NCBI GenBank assembly: GCA_014656495.1
Contig: BNCN01000004.1
Span: 372,001-436,000, forward strand
DNA length: 64,000 nucleotides
Direction of reading: 5' to 3'
From: Comamonas sp. KCTC 72670
GTDB lineage: Bacteria; Myxococcota; Myxococcia; Myxococcales; Myxococcaceae
The notes beneath the pieces are model-generated. The model made no database searches. It saw only the letters and a list, made by a program, of their open reading frames with translations, and was not told where the DNA came from. A program made the position numbers and the translations under genes. Positions 8,693 through 17,527 of this stretch are shown here, one piece after another. Numbering within the stretch: position 1 is the stretch's first letter; each line of letters starts with the position of its first letter.

Positions 8693-9205
8693 GTGTCCGC
8701 TCCCGACCCTCGGAAAGATCCCCGCTTCCGCCGCTTCCGTGGCGCCGCGTATGGGATCCACATCCTGCTCACCACGCTGTTCTCGTTGTGGCTCATCTGG
8801 AGCGTTGGCCGCTCCGTCTCGGCGATGACGCCGGGGAAGCTGCCGCCCGCCCCCGTCGCCCTCACGTACCGCGAATGCCTGGAGGGCGCGCGGGCGCTGT
8901 GGACGGAGCTGGAGAGCGGGCGCGAGAAGCTGGTGAATGTCCCCCCCGCCAAGAGCGTGGACCAGGAATGGATGCGCTTCCGCACCGCCTGGCTGCAGAA
9001 GCTGCGCGTCCGGGAGTCCGAATGCGCGCTCGACTCGCGCGAGCGGGCCTCCCTGCGCGAGGTCTTCCGCCGCCTGGTGCGGGTGCAGGACCTCTACGCC
9101 ATCCACGCGGTGCAGTACGCGGGCGAGGTCGGCGGCGCGGTGGACGCGCTGCACGACGCGCTGGAGTCCGCGGGCCGCAATCCCGGCGCTGGCCGGCTCC
9201 CCTGA
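8693..9205 (+). CDS. Single-pass membrane protein, unknown function
   Basis: 170 residues from a GTG start at 8693. A basic N terminus (RKDPRFRRFRG) precedes one membrane helix (HILLTTLFSLWLIWSVG), then a helical, charged periplasmic part with two cysteines. I recognise no family. It follows the coiled-coil/TPR membrane protein by about 90 bases on the same strand. Its stop lies three bases from the stop of the convergent lipoprotein gene, leaving no room for a terminator between them. Confidence 0.75.
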   Translation: MSAPDPRKDPRFRRFRGAAYGIHILLTTLFSLWLIWSVGRSVSAMTPGKLPPAPVALTYRECLEGARALWTELESGREKLVNVPPAKSVDQEWMRFRTAWLQKLRVRESECALDSRERASLREVFRRLVRVQDLYAIHAVQYAGEVGGAVDALHDALESAGRNPGAGRLP

Positions 9206-9208
9206 GCC

Positions 9209-10819
9209 TCAGCGCACCGGCAGCAGCGCCGTGTAGCGGCCCTGGTGGTCCGACACCGTCTGGGCCAGCAGCACGGAGAGGGGCCGCCCCTCCAGGTTCG
9301 CCACCCGGTAGAAGCGCACCGAGGCGTACGGGGCGGGCTGGCCGGCCTCGCTCACCTGGCCGCGCACGGTGCGCCCCCGCTGGAGGGGGAAGCTCGCCAG
9401 CACCTGGGGCCGGGACTCGTCACCCGGCAGCACCGTAATGACGCGGGTGACCCGCGGCAGGTTCTCCGGGGGGACGAAGTCCACGCGGTAGACGCCGGGA
9501 TCCAACCGCAGGACGTAGTCTCCCGCGCTGTCACTGGTCCCCAGGGCTTCGCCGCCCGTGGGCGGGCGGGGCCACCCTGGCACCTGCCCCACCGGGTCGG
9601 CGAGCACGCGCACGCCGGGCGCCGGGCTCTGGCCGTCGGTCCGGAACACCTTGCCCTGCACGGTGCTGCGCGCCGGGCACAGCACGTCCGCGAGGAGGGC
9701 GCCCGTGCGAGGGACCTCCACGGGCTGCACCGTCAGCCCGGAGGTGGAGCCGGAGGGCGGCACGACCACCAGCGACAGGACGTTGCCCGGCGCGGAGGGG
9801 AGCGTCCGCCCCGTGAAGCGGCCCTCCGCGTCGGTGTAGATCAACGGGCCCTGGAACGTCCCGCCGCCGCCCACCTGGCCCCGCAGGGACACCGAGGCGT
9901 TCGCCACCGGCTGGCCGTCCCGCGTGAGGATGCGGCCGGAGACCTGGACCGGCTCACCGAAGTCGCCCATCTCCAGCGGCGAGGTGAGCGGCTCGCGGGG
10001 ATCCACCGTGAAGGTCTTCTGGGGCACCCACGCGTCATTCGTGGACGTCACGCGCACCAGGAGGTTGTTGCGCTGCGTGGCCTCCTCGGGAAGGAAGAGC
10101 GCGAAGCCGCCGGTGGCCCGGTTCACCGCCACGCGCTGGGACAGCGGCGCGAGGTTCGCGTCCAGCGCCTGGACCTCCAGCTCCGCGTTCACGGGCAGGT
10201 TGCCCTGGCGCACCACCCGGCCGTCCAGCCGCACCACCTGATCTGAGGAGGGGAGCATCAACTGGATGGGCACCGTCTCCCCGGGGCCGACCCAGGCGCT
10301 GCCCCGCGCGGGTGGCAGCTCCACGTCGTCGGCCGTCAGCGTCACGGTGTAGGCGCCGGTCCCCACGGGCACCTCCCACATCCCCCGGAAGGGCACCAGG
10401 TGCGCGGCGAAGTCGCGCGTCACGCCGGGCAGCAGGCTGCTCTCGCCATGGACGGTCAACCGCAGGGGCTCGGAGTAGTGGCGGGTGCTCTCGGGGTGCT
10501 CGGGGGTGGAGGTGTCGCGCACGACGGTGCCGTGGATGACGGCGGGGCCGAACAGCGCCAGGTTCAGCTCCGGCCGCACGGTGTCCACGCGGAAGTCCTG
10601 CGCATGCAGGCCGTCGTTCGGGTTGGGCGTCACCTCCACCACGATGTCCCGCCCCGGGTCACCGCACCCATCCGGGAAGCAGATTTCGTTGGCGCCGCAG
10701 TCCGTGTCCGCGCGGCACACCAGCTGGCTGGGGTCGGGCGTGTTGTCCAACAGCACGCACCCCATGCCGCCCAGCACCGGCACCAGCGCGCCCCAGGCGA
10801 ACACGCGCCAGGCGCTCAT
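9209..10819 (-). CDS. Lipoprotein with carboxypeptidase-regulatory-like (Ig-like) repeats
   Basis: 536 residues. The N terminus is a lipoprotein signal with Cys21 (VLGGMGC); the lipobox is imperfect but the context fits. A short Cys-rich segment follows (CRADTDCGANEICFPDGC). The rest is a string of beta-sandwich repeats of the CarboxypepD_reg type, recognised by the recurring G-x-V or G-x-I ... DGQPVANASVSLRG ... TDAEGRFTG pattern. It is probably a surface or periplasmic adhesive or structural protein. It overlaps the upstream lipoprotein gene by four bases (ATGA), so the two are translationally coupled. It is the last gene of the minus-strand unit beginning with phosphofructokinase. Confidence 0.88.
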   Translation of the reverse strand: MSAWRVFAWGALVPVLGGMGCVLLDNTPDPSQLVCRADTDCGANEICFPDGCGDPGRDIVVEVTPNPNDGLHAQDFRVDTVRPELNLALFGPAVIHGTVVRDTSTPEHPESTRHYSEPLRLTVHGESSLLPGVTRDFAAHLVPFRGMWEVPVGTGAYTVTLTADDVELPPARGSAWVGPGETVPIQLMLPSSDQVVRLDGRVVRQGNLPVNAELEVQALDANLAPLSQRVAVNRATGGFALFLPEEATQRNNLLVRVTSTNDAWVPQKTFTVDPREPLTSPLEMGDFGEPVQVSGRILTRDGQPVANASVSLRGQVGGGGTFQGPLIYTDAEGRFTGRTLPSAPGNVLSLVVVPPSGSTSGLTVQPVEVPRTGALLADVLCPARSTVQGKVFRTDGQSPAPGVRVLADPVGQVPGWPRPPTGGEALGTSDSAGDYVLRLDPGVYRVDFVPPENLPRVTRVITVLPGDESRPQVLASFPLQRGRTVRGQVSEAGQPAPYASVRFYRVANLEGRPLSVLLAQTVSDHQGRYTALLPVR

Positions 10820-11388
10820 CGGCAGGGCCCCTGTACGGTGTTCACCGTCCATGCGTAGGTGACGACGAAGCCCGGGTTCTCCATGAAGGTGCCGTCCGGC
10901 AAGCGCACCGGGCGAGGCTGCACCACCCGGTTCAGGAGCACCGCGTCCGTCACCAGCGCCTCCACCAGGTGGTAGCCGGGTGTCCCCAGGGGGTTGTTGG
11001 CGGACTCCAGGCTGATGGTCAGCCGGCCCCGGTCGGCGCGGAGGGGCGCGCTGCTGTTGAGCAGCGGGACGGCGACGTAATACCGGTACGGGTCCTGCGG
11101 GTTGTAGTCCACGTACCAGTGGACGACGAGCGAGTCGTCCACGTCCGGGTCCTCCACCGCGACCTCGAAGGTGAGCTCGCACCCGTTCGCGCCGAAGTCC
11201 GGGATGAAGCGCTGCTGGGGGAGCACCAGGCTTTCGATGATGCGCGGCGGCCGGTTCATGAACTCCGGCACGCTGTCCAGCAGGGTGTCGTCCTGGGGAA
11301 TCAGGCAGCCGGACGCGGCGCAGCTCGCGGCCACCAGCAGCCGCAGCCTTCGTCCTCCGGAGTCTTGCCGCGTCGTGGCGTCCATCAT
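10816..11388 (-). CDS. Lipoprotein, unknown function
   Basis: 190 residues. Signal RLRLLVAASCAASGC gives a lipobox with Cys28. The mature part has a beta-sandwich look, with an acidic VAVEDPDVDDSLVVHWYVD segment recalling extracellular Ig/cadherin-like folds, and two further cysteines (ANGCELTF and the C-terminal GPCR). Two consecutive ATG codons at 11388 and 11385 could both serve as start. Its stop overlaps the start of the next lipoprotein, which suggests the pair forms one envelope complex. It starts 17 bases after the sigma54 activator gene. Confidence 0.85.
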   Translation of the reverse strand: MMDATTRQDSGGRRLRLLVAASCAASGCLIPQDDTLLDSVPEFMNRPPRIIESLVLPQQRFIPDFGANGCELTFEVAVEDPDVDDSLVVHWYVDYNPQDPYRYYVAVPLLNSSAPLRADRGRLTISLESANNPLGTPGYHLVEALVTDAVLLNRVVQPRPVRLPDGTFMENPGFVVTYAWTVNTVQGPCR

Positions 11389-11405
11389 CCCCTGTGCGTC
11401 GGGCC

Positions 11406-13298
11406 CTAGAGTAGCTCGTCGCCCTCGTCGGGAGGCAGGGGGCGGCCCGACTTCTCCGCCTCCAGCTTCTCCAGATGCCGGAAGATGGTCCGCGGGTCCA
11501 CGCCCAGGTCCTTCGCCGTCTTGGTCCGGTTCCCATTGTTCCGGGCGAGGACCTCGTTGATGTAACGCTTCTGGAACTCTTCCTTGGCCTGGAGCAGCGG
11601 CATGATGGGCTCCAGGTTCTCCGGCTTGAGGTCCAGGTCGTCGGGGCCCAGCAGCGGCTTGTCCGCGAGCACCACCGCCTTCTTCAGCCGGTTCTCCAGC
11701 TCCCGGATGTTGCCGGGCCAGCCGTACTTGCGCATGGACACGGTGGCGGAGGGCGTGAAGCTGCGGGCCTTGGAGCTGAACTCGCGGGCGTACTTCTGCA
11801 GGAAGAAGCGGCCCAGCACCACCACGTCCTCGCCGCGCTCGCGCAGGGGCGGCAGCTTCAGGGTGACGACGTTGAGGCGGTAGTAGAGGTCCTCGCGGAA
11901 GGTGTTCTTCTTCACCTCGTCCTCGAGGATCTTGTTGGTGGCCGCCACCACGCGGATGTCCACCGGCTCGCCGCGGTTGTCGCCGACCTTGTAGACAATC
12001 TTCTCCTGCAGCGCGCGCAAGAGCTTCACCTGGAGCTGGAGCGGCATCTCGCCGATCTCGTCCAGGAAGAGGGTGCCGCCGATGGCCGCCTGGAACTTGC
12101 CGGCCTTGGTGGCCACCGCGCCGGTGAAGGCGCCCTTCACGTGGCCGAAGAGCTCGCTCTCCAGCAGGTTCTCCGGGATGGCGCCGCAGTTGATGGTGAC
12201 GAAGGGGCCCTTGACGCGCGGCGAGCGGCGGTGGATTTCGCGGGCGATGAGCTCCTTGCCGGTGCCCGTCTCGCCGGTGATGAGCACGGAGATGTCCGTG
12301 GGGGCGATCTTGTCGATGCGCTTGTACACGTCGCGCATGCCCTGGCACGCGCCCACGATGTCGCCGTAGCGCTGGTCCTCCAGCTTGCGCCGCAGCTCGG
12401 TGTTGTCGAGCTTGAGGTCGCTCACCAGCATCGCGTTCTGGAGGATGAGCGAGGCCTGGGCGGCGAAGATGGTGAGCATGTCCGCGCTCTTGGGCTCGAA
12501 CCGGTTCACCAGCCGGTCGTTGCCCACGTAGATGACGCCGAAGAGGTCGCCCTTCTGCATCAGCGGGACGCACAGCACGGAGTGGACGCGCAGGTTGACC
12601 ACGGAGTCGCTCTTGTTGAACTCCGGCGAGTCCAACGCGTCCGCGACGATGAGCGCCTTCTGCTCCTTGACCACCTTGGCGATGATGGAGTCGGAGATGC
12701 GGTCCTTCTCCACCGTGTCCTCGATGTTCTCCCGGGCCACGTTGCGCGCCACCTTGATGCGCGGCTCCCCGTTCTCCATCAGGATGAGGAAGCCCTTGTC
12801 GGCGCGCGTCACCTCGATGGCCTCGTCCATCAGGCCCTCCAGGATGCGCTCCAAATCATAGAGCCCCAGCAGCCGCTCGCTGAAGGCGGTGAGCCGGCGC
12901 AGCAGGAGCAGCTCGCGGCCGGGCACGCCGGGCAGCTCGGAGGTGTGCGAATCCGGGCTGGACGTGCGCGTGACTTCGCGAGGCGGGGTGGGTGGAGGCG
13001 GCGGCGCGCGGGGGGCGTCGTCGCGGGCGAAGATCAGCTCCGTCTGGCCCACGCGGACCACGTCACCGGTGGAGAGCGCGTGCGCGTCGCGCTTCTTGCC
13101 GTTGACCTGGAAGGTGGCGCCCAGACTGCCGACCTCGTAGCGCGAGCCGTCGAAGGTGACATGCAGGGCGCTGGAGGGGACGGAGGTGTCCTCGAGCTGG
13201 ATGTCGTTGTCCGCTCCCCGCCCGATGCTGGTGAGGCGCTTGAGCAGGGAGATTGCGCGGACCTTGCCATCGGGGGTGCGGACGGTGAGGCTGGCCAT
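11406..13298 (-). CDS. FHA-GAF sigma54-dependent transcriptional activator
   Basis: A 630-residue bacterial enhancer-binding protein. An FHA domain covers residues about 5-95 (GRGADND, SALH). A GAF sensor domain covers about 150-310, and an AAA+ domain about 330-570 with Walker A GETGTGKE, the sigma54-contacting loop GAFTGA and Walker B GTLFLDEIGEM. A Fis-type helix-turn-helix lies near 590-615 (NRTKTAKDLGVDPRTIFRHL). It should activate promoters read by sigma54 RNA polymerase after FHA binding to a phosphothreonine protein and/or a GAF ligand. It sits in the same unit as the Pkn4 Ser/Thr kinase, a plausible but unproven source of phosphothreonine. The start at 13298 is set by the start of the FHA fold. 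Confidence 0.95.
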   Translation of the reverse strand: MASLTVRTPDGKVRAISLLKRLTSIGRGADNDIQLEDTSVPSSALHVTFDGSRYEVGSLGATFQVNGKKRDAHALSTGDVVRVGQTELIFARDDAPRAPPPPPTPPREVTRTSSPDSHTSELPGVPGRELLLLRRLTAFSERLLGLYDLERILEGLMDEAIEVTRADKGFLILMENGEPRIKVARNVARENIEDTVEKDRISDSIIAKVVKEQKALIVADALDSPEFNKSDSVVNLRVHSVLCVPLMQKGDLFGVIYVGNDRLVNRFEPKSADMLTIFAAQASLILQNAMLVSDLKLDNTELRRKLEDQRYGDIVGACQGMRDVYKRIDKIAPTDISVLITGETGTGKELIAREIHRRSPRVKGPFVTINCGAIPENLLESELFGHVKGAFTGAVATKAGKFQAAIGGTLFLDEIGEMPLQLQVKLLRALQEKIVYKVGDNRGEPVDIRVVAATNKILEDEVKKNTFREDLYYRLNVVTLKLPPLRERGEDVVVLGRFFLQKYAREFSSKARSFTPSATVSMRKYGWPGNIRELENRLKKAVVLADKPLLGPDDLDLKPENLEPIMPLLQAKEEFQKRYINEVLARNNGNRTKTAKDLGVDPRTIFRHLEKLEAEKSGRPLPPDEGDELL

Positions 13299-13326
13299 GG
13301 CTTCACGTACCTGGGGGCTCTCTTCG

Positions 13327-14337
13327 TCAGAAGGAGAGGGTGAGACCGGCGCCGAGTCCGCCGGGGGTCGGGTAGAGGCCCACGCGCGCGTGCGTCTTCG
13401 GTGCGGCGGCGCGCACGACGCGGGGGCGTTGAGGGTCTTCCGAGGGCGGCTGCTCCGCCCGGGGTTCCACGGTGCTGCGCACCACCTGGTCTTCGTGGTG
13501 ATAGAGCGCGTCCACCACGCCCACGGCGTAGATGGCATAGAAGCCCGCGGCCGAGCCCAGCTTGAGCAGCTGCCAGGCGTCGCGCTGCTTCGCGCGGCTG
13601 GTGGGGATGAAGCGCACGGTGACGGAGGCCCGGCCGTCCGGGTCCAGCACGTTGTCCAGGTCGATGGTGCGCTCCTCGAACAGGGACTCGTACGCGAAGA
13701 AGGAGATGATGCTCGTCACCGCCAGCACACCCTCGGTGGCGGCGAAGACGATGCCCAGGCTGGTGCGGCCCTGCTGGAACTGGCCGGCGCCGAAGGGGAC
13801 GAAGTTGACCAGGAAGTTGCGCTTCTCCACCGTGCGCACGGTGACCTGGGACGCGAGCTCCTCGGCGCGGCGGCGCTGCACCTCGGCCTCCAGGCGCTCG
13901 CGCTCGCGGCGCTCGGCCTCCGCCTTCTCGCGCTCCTTGCGCAGGCGCCGCTCCTGGCGGAGGAAGTCCAGCTCCGTGTCCATGTCCTCCTTGAGCGTGT
14001 CGAAGAAGGCCACCGCGGGCGGGGGGACGACGAAGGGGTCCAGGCTGAAGTCCGGATCCAACCGGAGCAGGGCGCGCAGGTGGCGGCGGGCGTCCTCGGT
14101 GCGCCCCAGGTTGAAGGCCGCCAGGCCCGCGAGCTTGTGCAGCTCCGCCAGGTCGTCCTCGTCCAGGCCGCCCCGGTCGATGCGCGCGCCCGCCCGGTCC
14201 ATCACCTCCGCGTACTTGCCGTAGTCGAAGCTGGCGCGCAGCGCGGCGACCTCCGGATCCCCGGCGTCCTGCGCGCGCGCGGCGTCCGGCACGAGCAGCG
14301 TCAGCGCGATGAGGAGTAGCGGCACGCAGCGGTTCAT
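13327..14337 (-). CDS. Exported coiled-coil membrane protein, unknown function
   Basis: 336 residues. A signal peptide spans about 1-22 (LLLIALTLLVPDAARA). A TPR-like helical part follows (about 35-110), then a highly charged coiled coil (about 120-165, RQERRLRKEREKAEAERRE). A hydrophobic block comes next, with NFVPFGAGQFQQG and two or three membrane segments (LGIVFAATEGVLAVTSIISFFA, AAGFYAIYAVGVVDALYH). The NFVPFGAGQFQ motif resembles that of DUF5683-like proteins. The start overlaps the pkn4 stop by four bases (ATGA), so it is coupled to the kinase and may be an envelope partner or substrate of it. Confidence 0.85.
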   Translation of the reverse strand: MNRCVPLLLIALTLLVPDAARAQDAGDPEVAALRASFDYGKYAEVMDRAGARIDRGGLDEDDLAELHKLAGLAAFNLGRTEDARRHLRALLRLDPDFSLDPFVVPPPAVAFFDTLKEDMDTELDFLRQERRLRKEREKAEAERRERERLEAEVQRRRAEELASQVTVRTVEKRNFLVNFVPFGAGQFQQGRTSLGIVFAATEGVLAVTSIISFFAYESLFEERTIDLDNVLDPDGRASVTVRFIPTSRAKQRDAWQLLKLGSAAGFYAIYAVGVVDALYHHEDQVVRSTVEPRAEQPPSEDPQRPRVVRAAAPKTHARVGLYPTPGGLGAGLTLSF

Positions 14338-16271
14338 TCGGGGCGGAGGCTCCCACGCAGCGTGGTGGGCTCGCCCGGCCGGAGATGGACCACCCGCCGC
14401 TCCGGAACGTACCCCGGGTGGGAGACCTCGACCACCACGGTGTGCTGGAAGCCCGCGGGCCCGCGGGGGGAGCGGACCTCGAACGGCGTGGCCACGCTGT
14501 CCGCCGCGGTGCGGACCTCGTCGCCCACGCGCACCTGCGCGCCCGCGGGCTCGAAGTCGACCGACAGGCGCGACGCCTTCGGCTGGGCGCGCAGGTGGAA
14601 GACGTTGTCGCCCTCCGCCTGCACGTCGATGGTGTCCACCACGTCCTCGCAGTAGTCGCAGGAGATGGTGACGGCGTGCCGCCCCGGCGTCATCTCCACG
14701 TCGTGTTTCTGCAGCGGCTGGGTGCTGATGGCGCCCGCATCCACCCGGATGCTGCCATACGGCCGCACGAGGATGGACACCGGCAGCTTGCGCACCAGCG
14801 GCTTGCGCGGCGTGTCTTCGTCCTCCGCGGCGGCGGAGCGCCCCAGGCCGGCCTTCACCGTGCCGCCCACCGACGGTGGGCCTTCGTTCCGCGGCGTCAG
14901 GCCCCCCGGCGCCTTGAGCGCGCGCGGCGGCGGGCCCGCGGGCCGGACCGGCTGCGTCGCGCCGGGGCGCCCGGCGTTCTCCTGCGCGCCGTTGGCCAGC
15001 CCGGCCGGCGCGGAGGGGGTGGCGAGCGGCTCGGTGGGCGCTTCCGGCGGTGGCGGGGTGGTGGCCACCTGCTCCGGCGCGGTGGGCTGCGGCGGCATCG
15101 CCGGGTCGGCGCTGGAGTGCGCGGTGCTCGCCTTCCACCCGCCCAGGCCCAGCAGCCCCGCCGCGGCCAGCCCCACGCCCACGCGGATGCCGCGCCGGCG
15201 CCATGTCTTGAGGCGCTGCGCCCGCTGGATGCCCTTGAGCAGCGCCAGCGCCCGCTCGTTGGTGCCGTCCAGCGCGAGCACCTGGTTGAGGCTGGCCAGG
15301 GCGCGCGGGATGCGCTTCTCCGCCAGTTGCCGCTCGCTGCGCTCCAGCAGGGTGGCGACGATGCGCTGACGGGCCACCTTCCGGTACGGCTGCGGGTCCG
15401 CGAAGTGCGACACCAGCTCTTCGCCCACGCGCGCGAAGCCGAGCCCGGCCAGGTAGTCCGCGAGCGCGTCGCGCAGCCGGGCCGCGTCCGGGTAGCGCCG
15501 CTGCGGGTCGCGCTGGAGGCAGGTGGCGCAGATGTCCGCCAGCTCGTCGGACAGCGCGGGCACGCGGCGGCGCGGGTCCTCGTAGTCGCCGTCCAGGATG
15601 CGCTTGAGCGTGGCGGTGGTGTTGGGCGCGAGGAAGGGCAGCCGGCCCGTCATCGCCGCGTAGAACATGATGCCCACGCTGAAGACGTCCGCGGGGGGGC
15701 CGGCCTCCAGGCCCTCGATGATCTCCGGCGCCATGTGCGCGGGCGAGCCCACCAGCGTGCCGGTGACGGTCATCCGCTCCTCGATGTCCATCAACCGCGC
15801 GATGCCGAAGTCCATGAGCTTGAGGACGCCGTCCTCGCGCACCATGACGTTCTCCGGCTTGAGGTCGCGGTGGATGACGCCGGCCTCGTGGGCGTGGGCC
15901 AGGGCGGCGGCGAGCTCGTGGATGACCATGGCCGCCAGCTCCGGCGGATCCATGGGGCCTTCATCCAGGAAGACCCGCAGCGTCTGGCCGCGGATGTACT
16001 CGGTGACGATGAACGCGTCCTGCGCGTCCGCGGCGGAGAAGTCGAAGACCTCGAGGATGTTGGGGTGGTGCAGCTTGGCCACCGCGCGGGCCTCGCGGGC
16101 CAGCCGGCGGCGCGACTCGTCCTTGCCGGCCAGGTGCGGGTGCAGCACCTTCACCGCGACTTCGCGGTCCAGGGCCGTGTCGAGCCCTTTGTACACGACG
16201 CTCATGCCCCCCGAGCCGAGCTGCTCGAGGATGCGGTAGCGACCGATATGGCGGCCGACGAGCGACGTCAT
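14334..16271 (-). CDS. pkn4: Serine/threonine protein kinase Pkn4 (PASTA-less, PEGA-like C terminus)
   Basis: 645 residues. The N-terminal Hanks-type kinase domain (about 10-275) has the P-loop LGSGGMSVVY, AVKVL lysine, HRDLKPEN catalytic loop, DFGIA and an activation segment TVTGTLVGSPAHMAPE. A TPR-like linker is followed by one membrane helix near 360-380 (VGVGLAAAGLLGLGG), a Pro/Ala-rich stretch and a PEGA-type beta domain at the end (HPGYVPERRVVHLRPGE). In M. xanthus, Pkn4 is encoded next to phosphofructokinase and activates it by phosphorylation (Nariya and Inouye). Here too it follows pfk by 18 bases, which is the basis for the gene name. The kinase looks catalytically complete. Confidence 0.93.
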   Translation of the reverse strand: MTSLVGRHIGRYRILEQLGSGGMSVVYKGLDTALDREVAVKVLHPHLAGKDESRRRLAREARAVAKLHHPNILEVFDFSAADAQDAFIVTEYIRGQTLRVFLDEGPMDPPELAAMVIHELAAALAHAHEAGVIHRDLKPENVMVREDGVLKLMDFGIARLMDIEERMTVTGTLVGSPAHMAPEIIEGLEAGPPADVFSVGIMFYAAMTGRLPFLAPNTTATLKRILDGDYEDPRRRVPALSDELADICATCLQRDPQRRYPDAARLRDALADYLAGLGFARVGEELVSHFADPQPYRKVARQRIVATLLERSERQLAEKRIPRALASLNQVLALDGTNERALALLKGIQRAQRLKTWRRRGIRVGVGLAAAGLLGLGGWKASTAHSSADPAMPPQPTAPEQVATTPPPPEAPTEPLATPSAPAGLANGAQENAGRPGATQPVRPAGPPPRALKAPGGLTPRNEGPPSVGGTVKAGLGRSAAAEDEDTPRKPLVRKLPVSILVRPYGSIRVDAGAISTQPLQKHDVEMTPGRHAVTISCDYCEDVVDTIDVQAEGDNVFHLRAQPKASRLSVDFEPAGAQVRVGDEVRTAADSVATPFEVRSPRGPAGFQHTVVVEVSHPGYVPERRVVHLRPGEPTTLRGSLRPE

Positions 16272-16289
16272 GGCGTGCGGTGAGTCCCC

Positions 16290-17387
16290 TCAGTCCCCGA
16301 AGCTGATGCCCATGCTCTTGGTGAAGCGCACCAGCTCGCCCGCCGGATCCACCCGGCGCTCCTTGCGCGACTCGCTCAAGGGTACCGCGATGATCTCCCC
16401 CGCGCGCAGGGCCACCATGTGGTCCCACTGCCCGGCGCTCACCAGGTCCAGCACCTTGCAGCCGTAGCGGGTGGCCAGCACCCGGTCCGCCGCGCTGGGG
16501 CTGCCGCCGCGCTGGAGGTGCCCCAGCACCGTCACGCGAATCTCCGCCTCGATGTGGCGGGCCAGCAGGTCCGCCAGCACCTTGCCCGAGCCGCCCAGCC
16601 GGACCACGCCGCGCCCGGGAATGGCCTCCGCAGCGTCCAGCACGGCCAGCTCGCCGCCCTGGGGAAAGGCCCCCTCGGAGATGGCGATGATGGAGAAGCT
16701 GCGGCGGCGGGTGGAGCGGCGGCGGACCTTCTCCACCACGGCCTCCACGCTGTACGGAATCTCCGGAATCAGGATGACGTCCGCGCCCCCGGCGATGCCG
16801 CTCTCCAGGGTGAGGAAGCCCGCGTGGCGGCCCATGATCTCCACCACCATCACCCGGTCATGGGCCTCGGCGGTGGAGTGCAGGCGGTCGAGCGCCTCGG
16901 TGACGATGAGCCGCGCGGTGTCGAACCCGAACGTCTGGTCCGTGCCGGACAGGTCGTTGTCGATCGTCTTGGGGCAGCCCACCACCTTGAGGCCCTTCTC
17001 CGAGAGCCGGTGGGCGATGGACAGCGTGCCGTCGCCGCCCACGGCGACGAGCCCGTCCAGGCGCAGCTCCTCGCACCGGCGGAGGACCTGGTCGGACACG
17101 TCGTGCTCCACCCAGTGCCCGTCCTCACGGGTCGCGTAGGCGAACGGGTTGGCCTTGTTGGAGGTCCCCAGGATGGTGCCGCCCTTGGGGAGGATGCCGC
17201 GCGTGTCCTCCTCGGTGAGCGGGTGGGCGAGCCCCGGCTCCAGCAGCCCCATGTAGCCGTTCTCGATGCCGACGAATTCGTAGCCGAACTCGTGCGTGCC
17301 TCGCTTCACGAGGCCGCGAATGAGCGCGTTGAGGCCGGGGCAGTCTCCACCACCGGTCAGGACTCCAAGTCTCGTGGGCTGGGGCAT
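16290..17387 (-). CDS. pfkA: 6-phosphofructokinase
   Basis: 365 residues; phosphorylates fructose 6-phosphate in glycolysis. Motifs: GVLTGGGDCPGLN at the N terminus, GGDGT at 117-121, PKTIDND at 139-145 (the catalytic Asp lies in TIDND) and MGRHAG at 185-190. The position equivalent to E. coli Gly104 is Gly but that of Gly124 is Lys, the mixed G/K type usually reported as ATP-dependent. Thr226 sits in a basic patch, RRRSTRRRS. The M. xanthus enzyme is reported to be phosphorylated by Pkn4 at Thr-226, so the site is conserved by number and context. First gene of a six-gene minus-strand unit. Confidence 0.96.
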   Translation of the reverse strand: MPQPTRLGVLTGGGDCPGLNALIRGLVKRGTHEFGYEFVGIENGYMGLLEPGLAHPLTEEDTRGILPKGGTILGTSNKANPFAYATREDGHWVEHDVSDQVLRRCEELRLDGLVAVGGDGTLSIAHRLSEKGLKVVGCPKTIDNDLSGTDQTFGFDTARLIVTEALDRLHSTAEAHDRVMVVEIMGRHAGFLTLESGIAGGADVILIPEIPYSVEAVVEKVRRRSTRRRSFSIIAISEGAFPQGGELAVLDAAEAIPGRGVVRLGGSGKVLADLLARHIEAEIRVTVLGHLQRGGSPSAADRVLATRYGCKVLDLVSAGQWDHMVALRAGEIIAVPLSESRKERRVDPAGELVRFTKSMGISFGD

Positions 17388-17447
17388 ACAGGTCGGACGC
17401 GGGTGTCAGAGGGAGGGAGCGTCACCATGACAGAAACGTCGGACCTG

Positions 17448-17476
17448 ATTGTAGGAGGGGGGGCCGGGGGGTGCAA
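17448..17476 (-). promoter_or_regulatory. Sigma70-type promoter of the pfk-pkn4 unit
   Basis: Read on the minus strand: TTGCAC (17476-17471), a 17-base spacer and TACAAT (17453-17448). Both boxes and the spacing are close to the vegetative consensus. It would give a leader of roughly 50 bases before the pfk ATG at 17387. Confidence 0.6.
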
Positions 17477-17527
17477 CGCGCGAATCACCGAAGCGGGCGG
17501 ATTCGCGAGTGGAAACGGGCCTTTTCG

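Noticed and set aside
11475-13343. Plus-strand frame of 622 codons opposite the sigma54 activator
   Set aside because: Low-complexity His/Val/Gln-rich shadow; the activator on the other strand has all family motifs.
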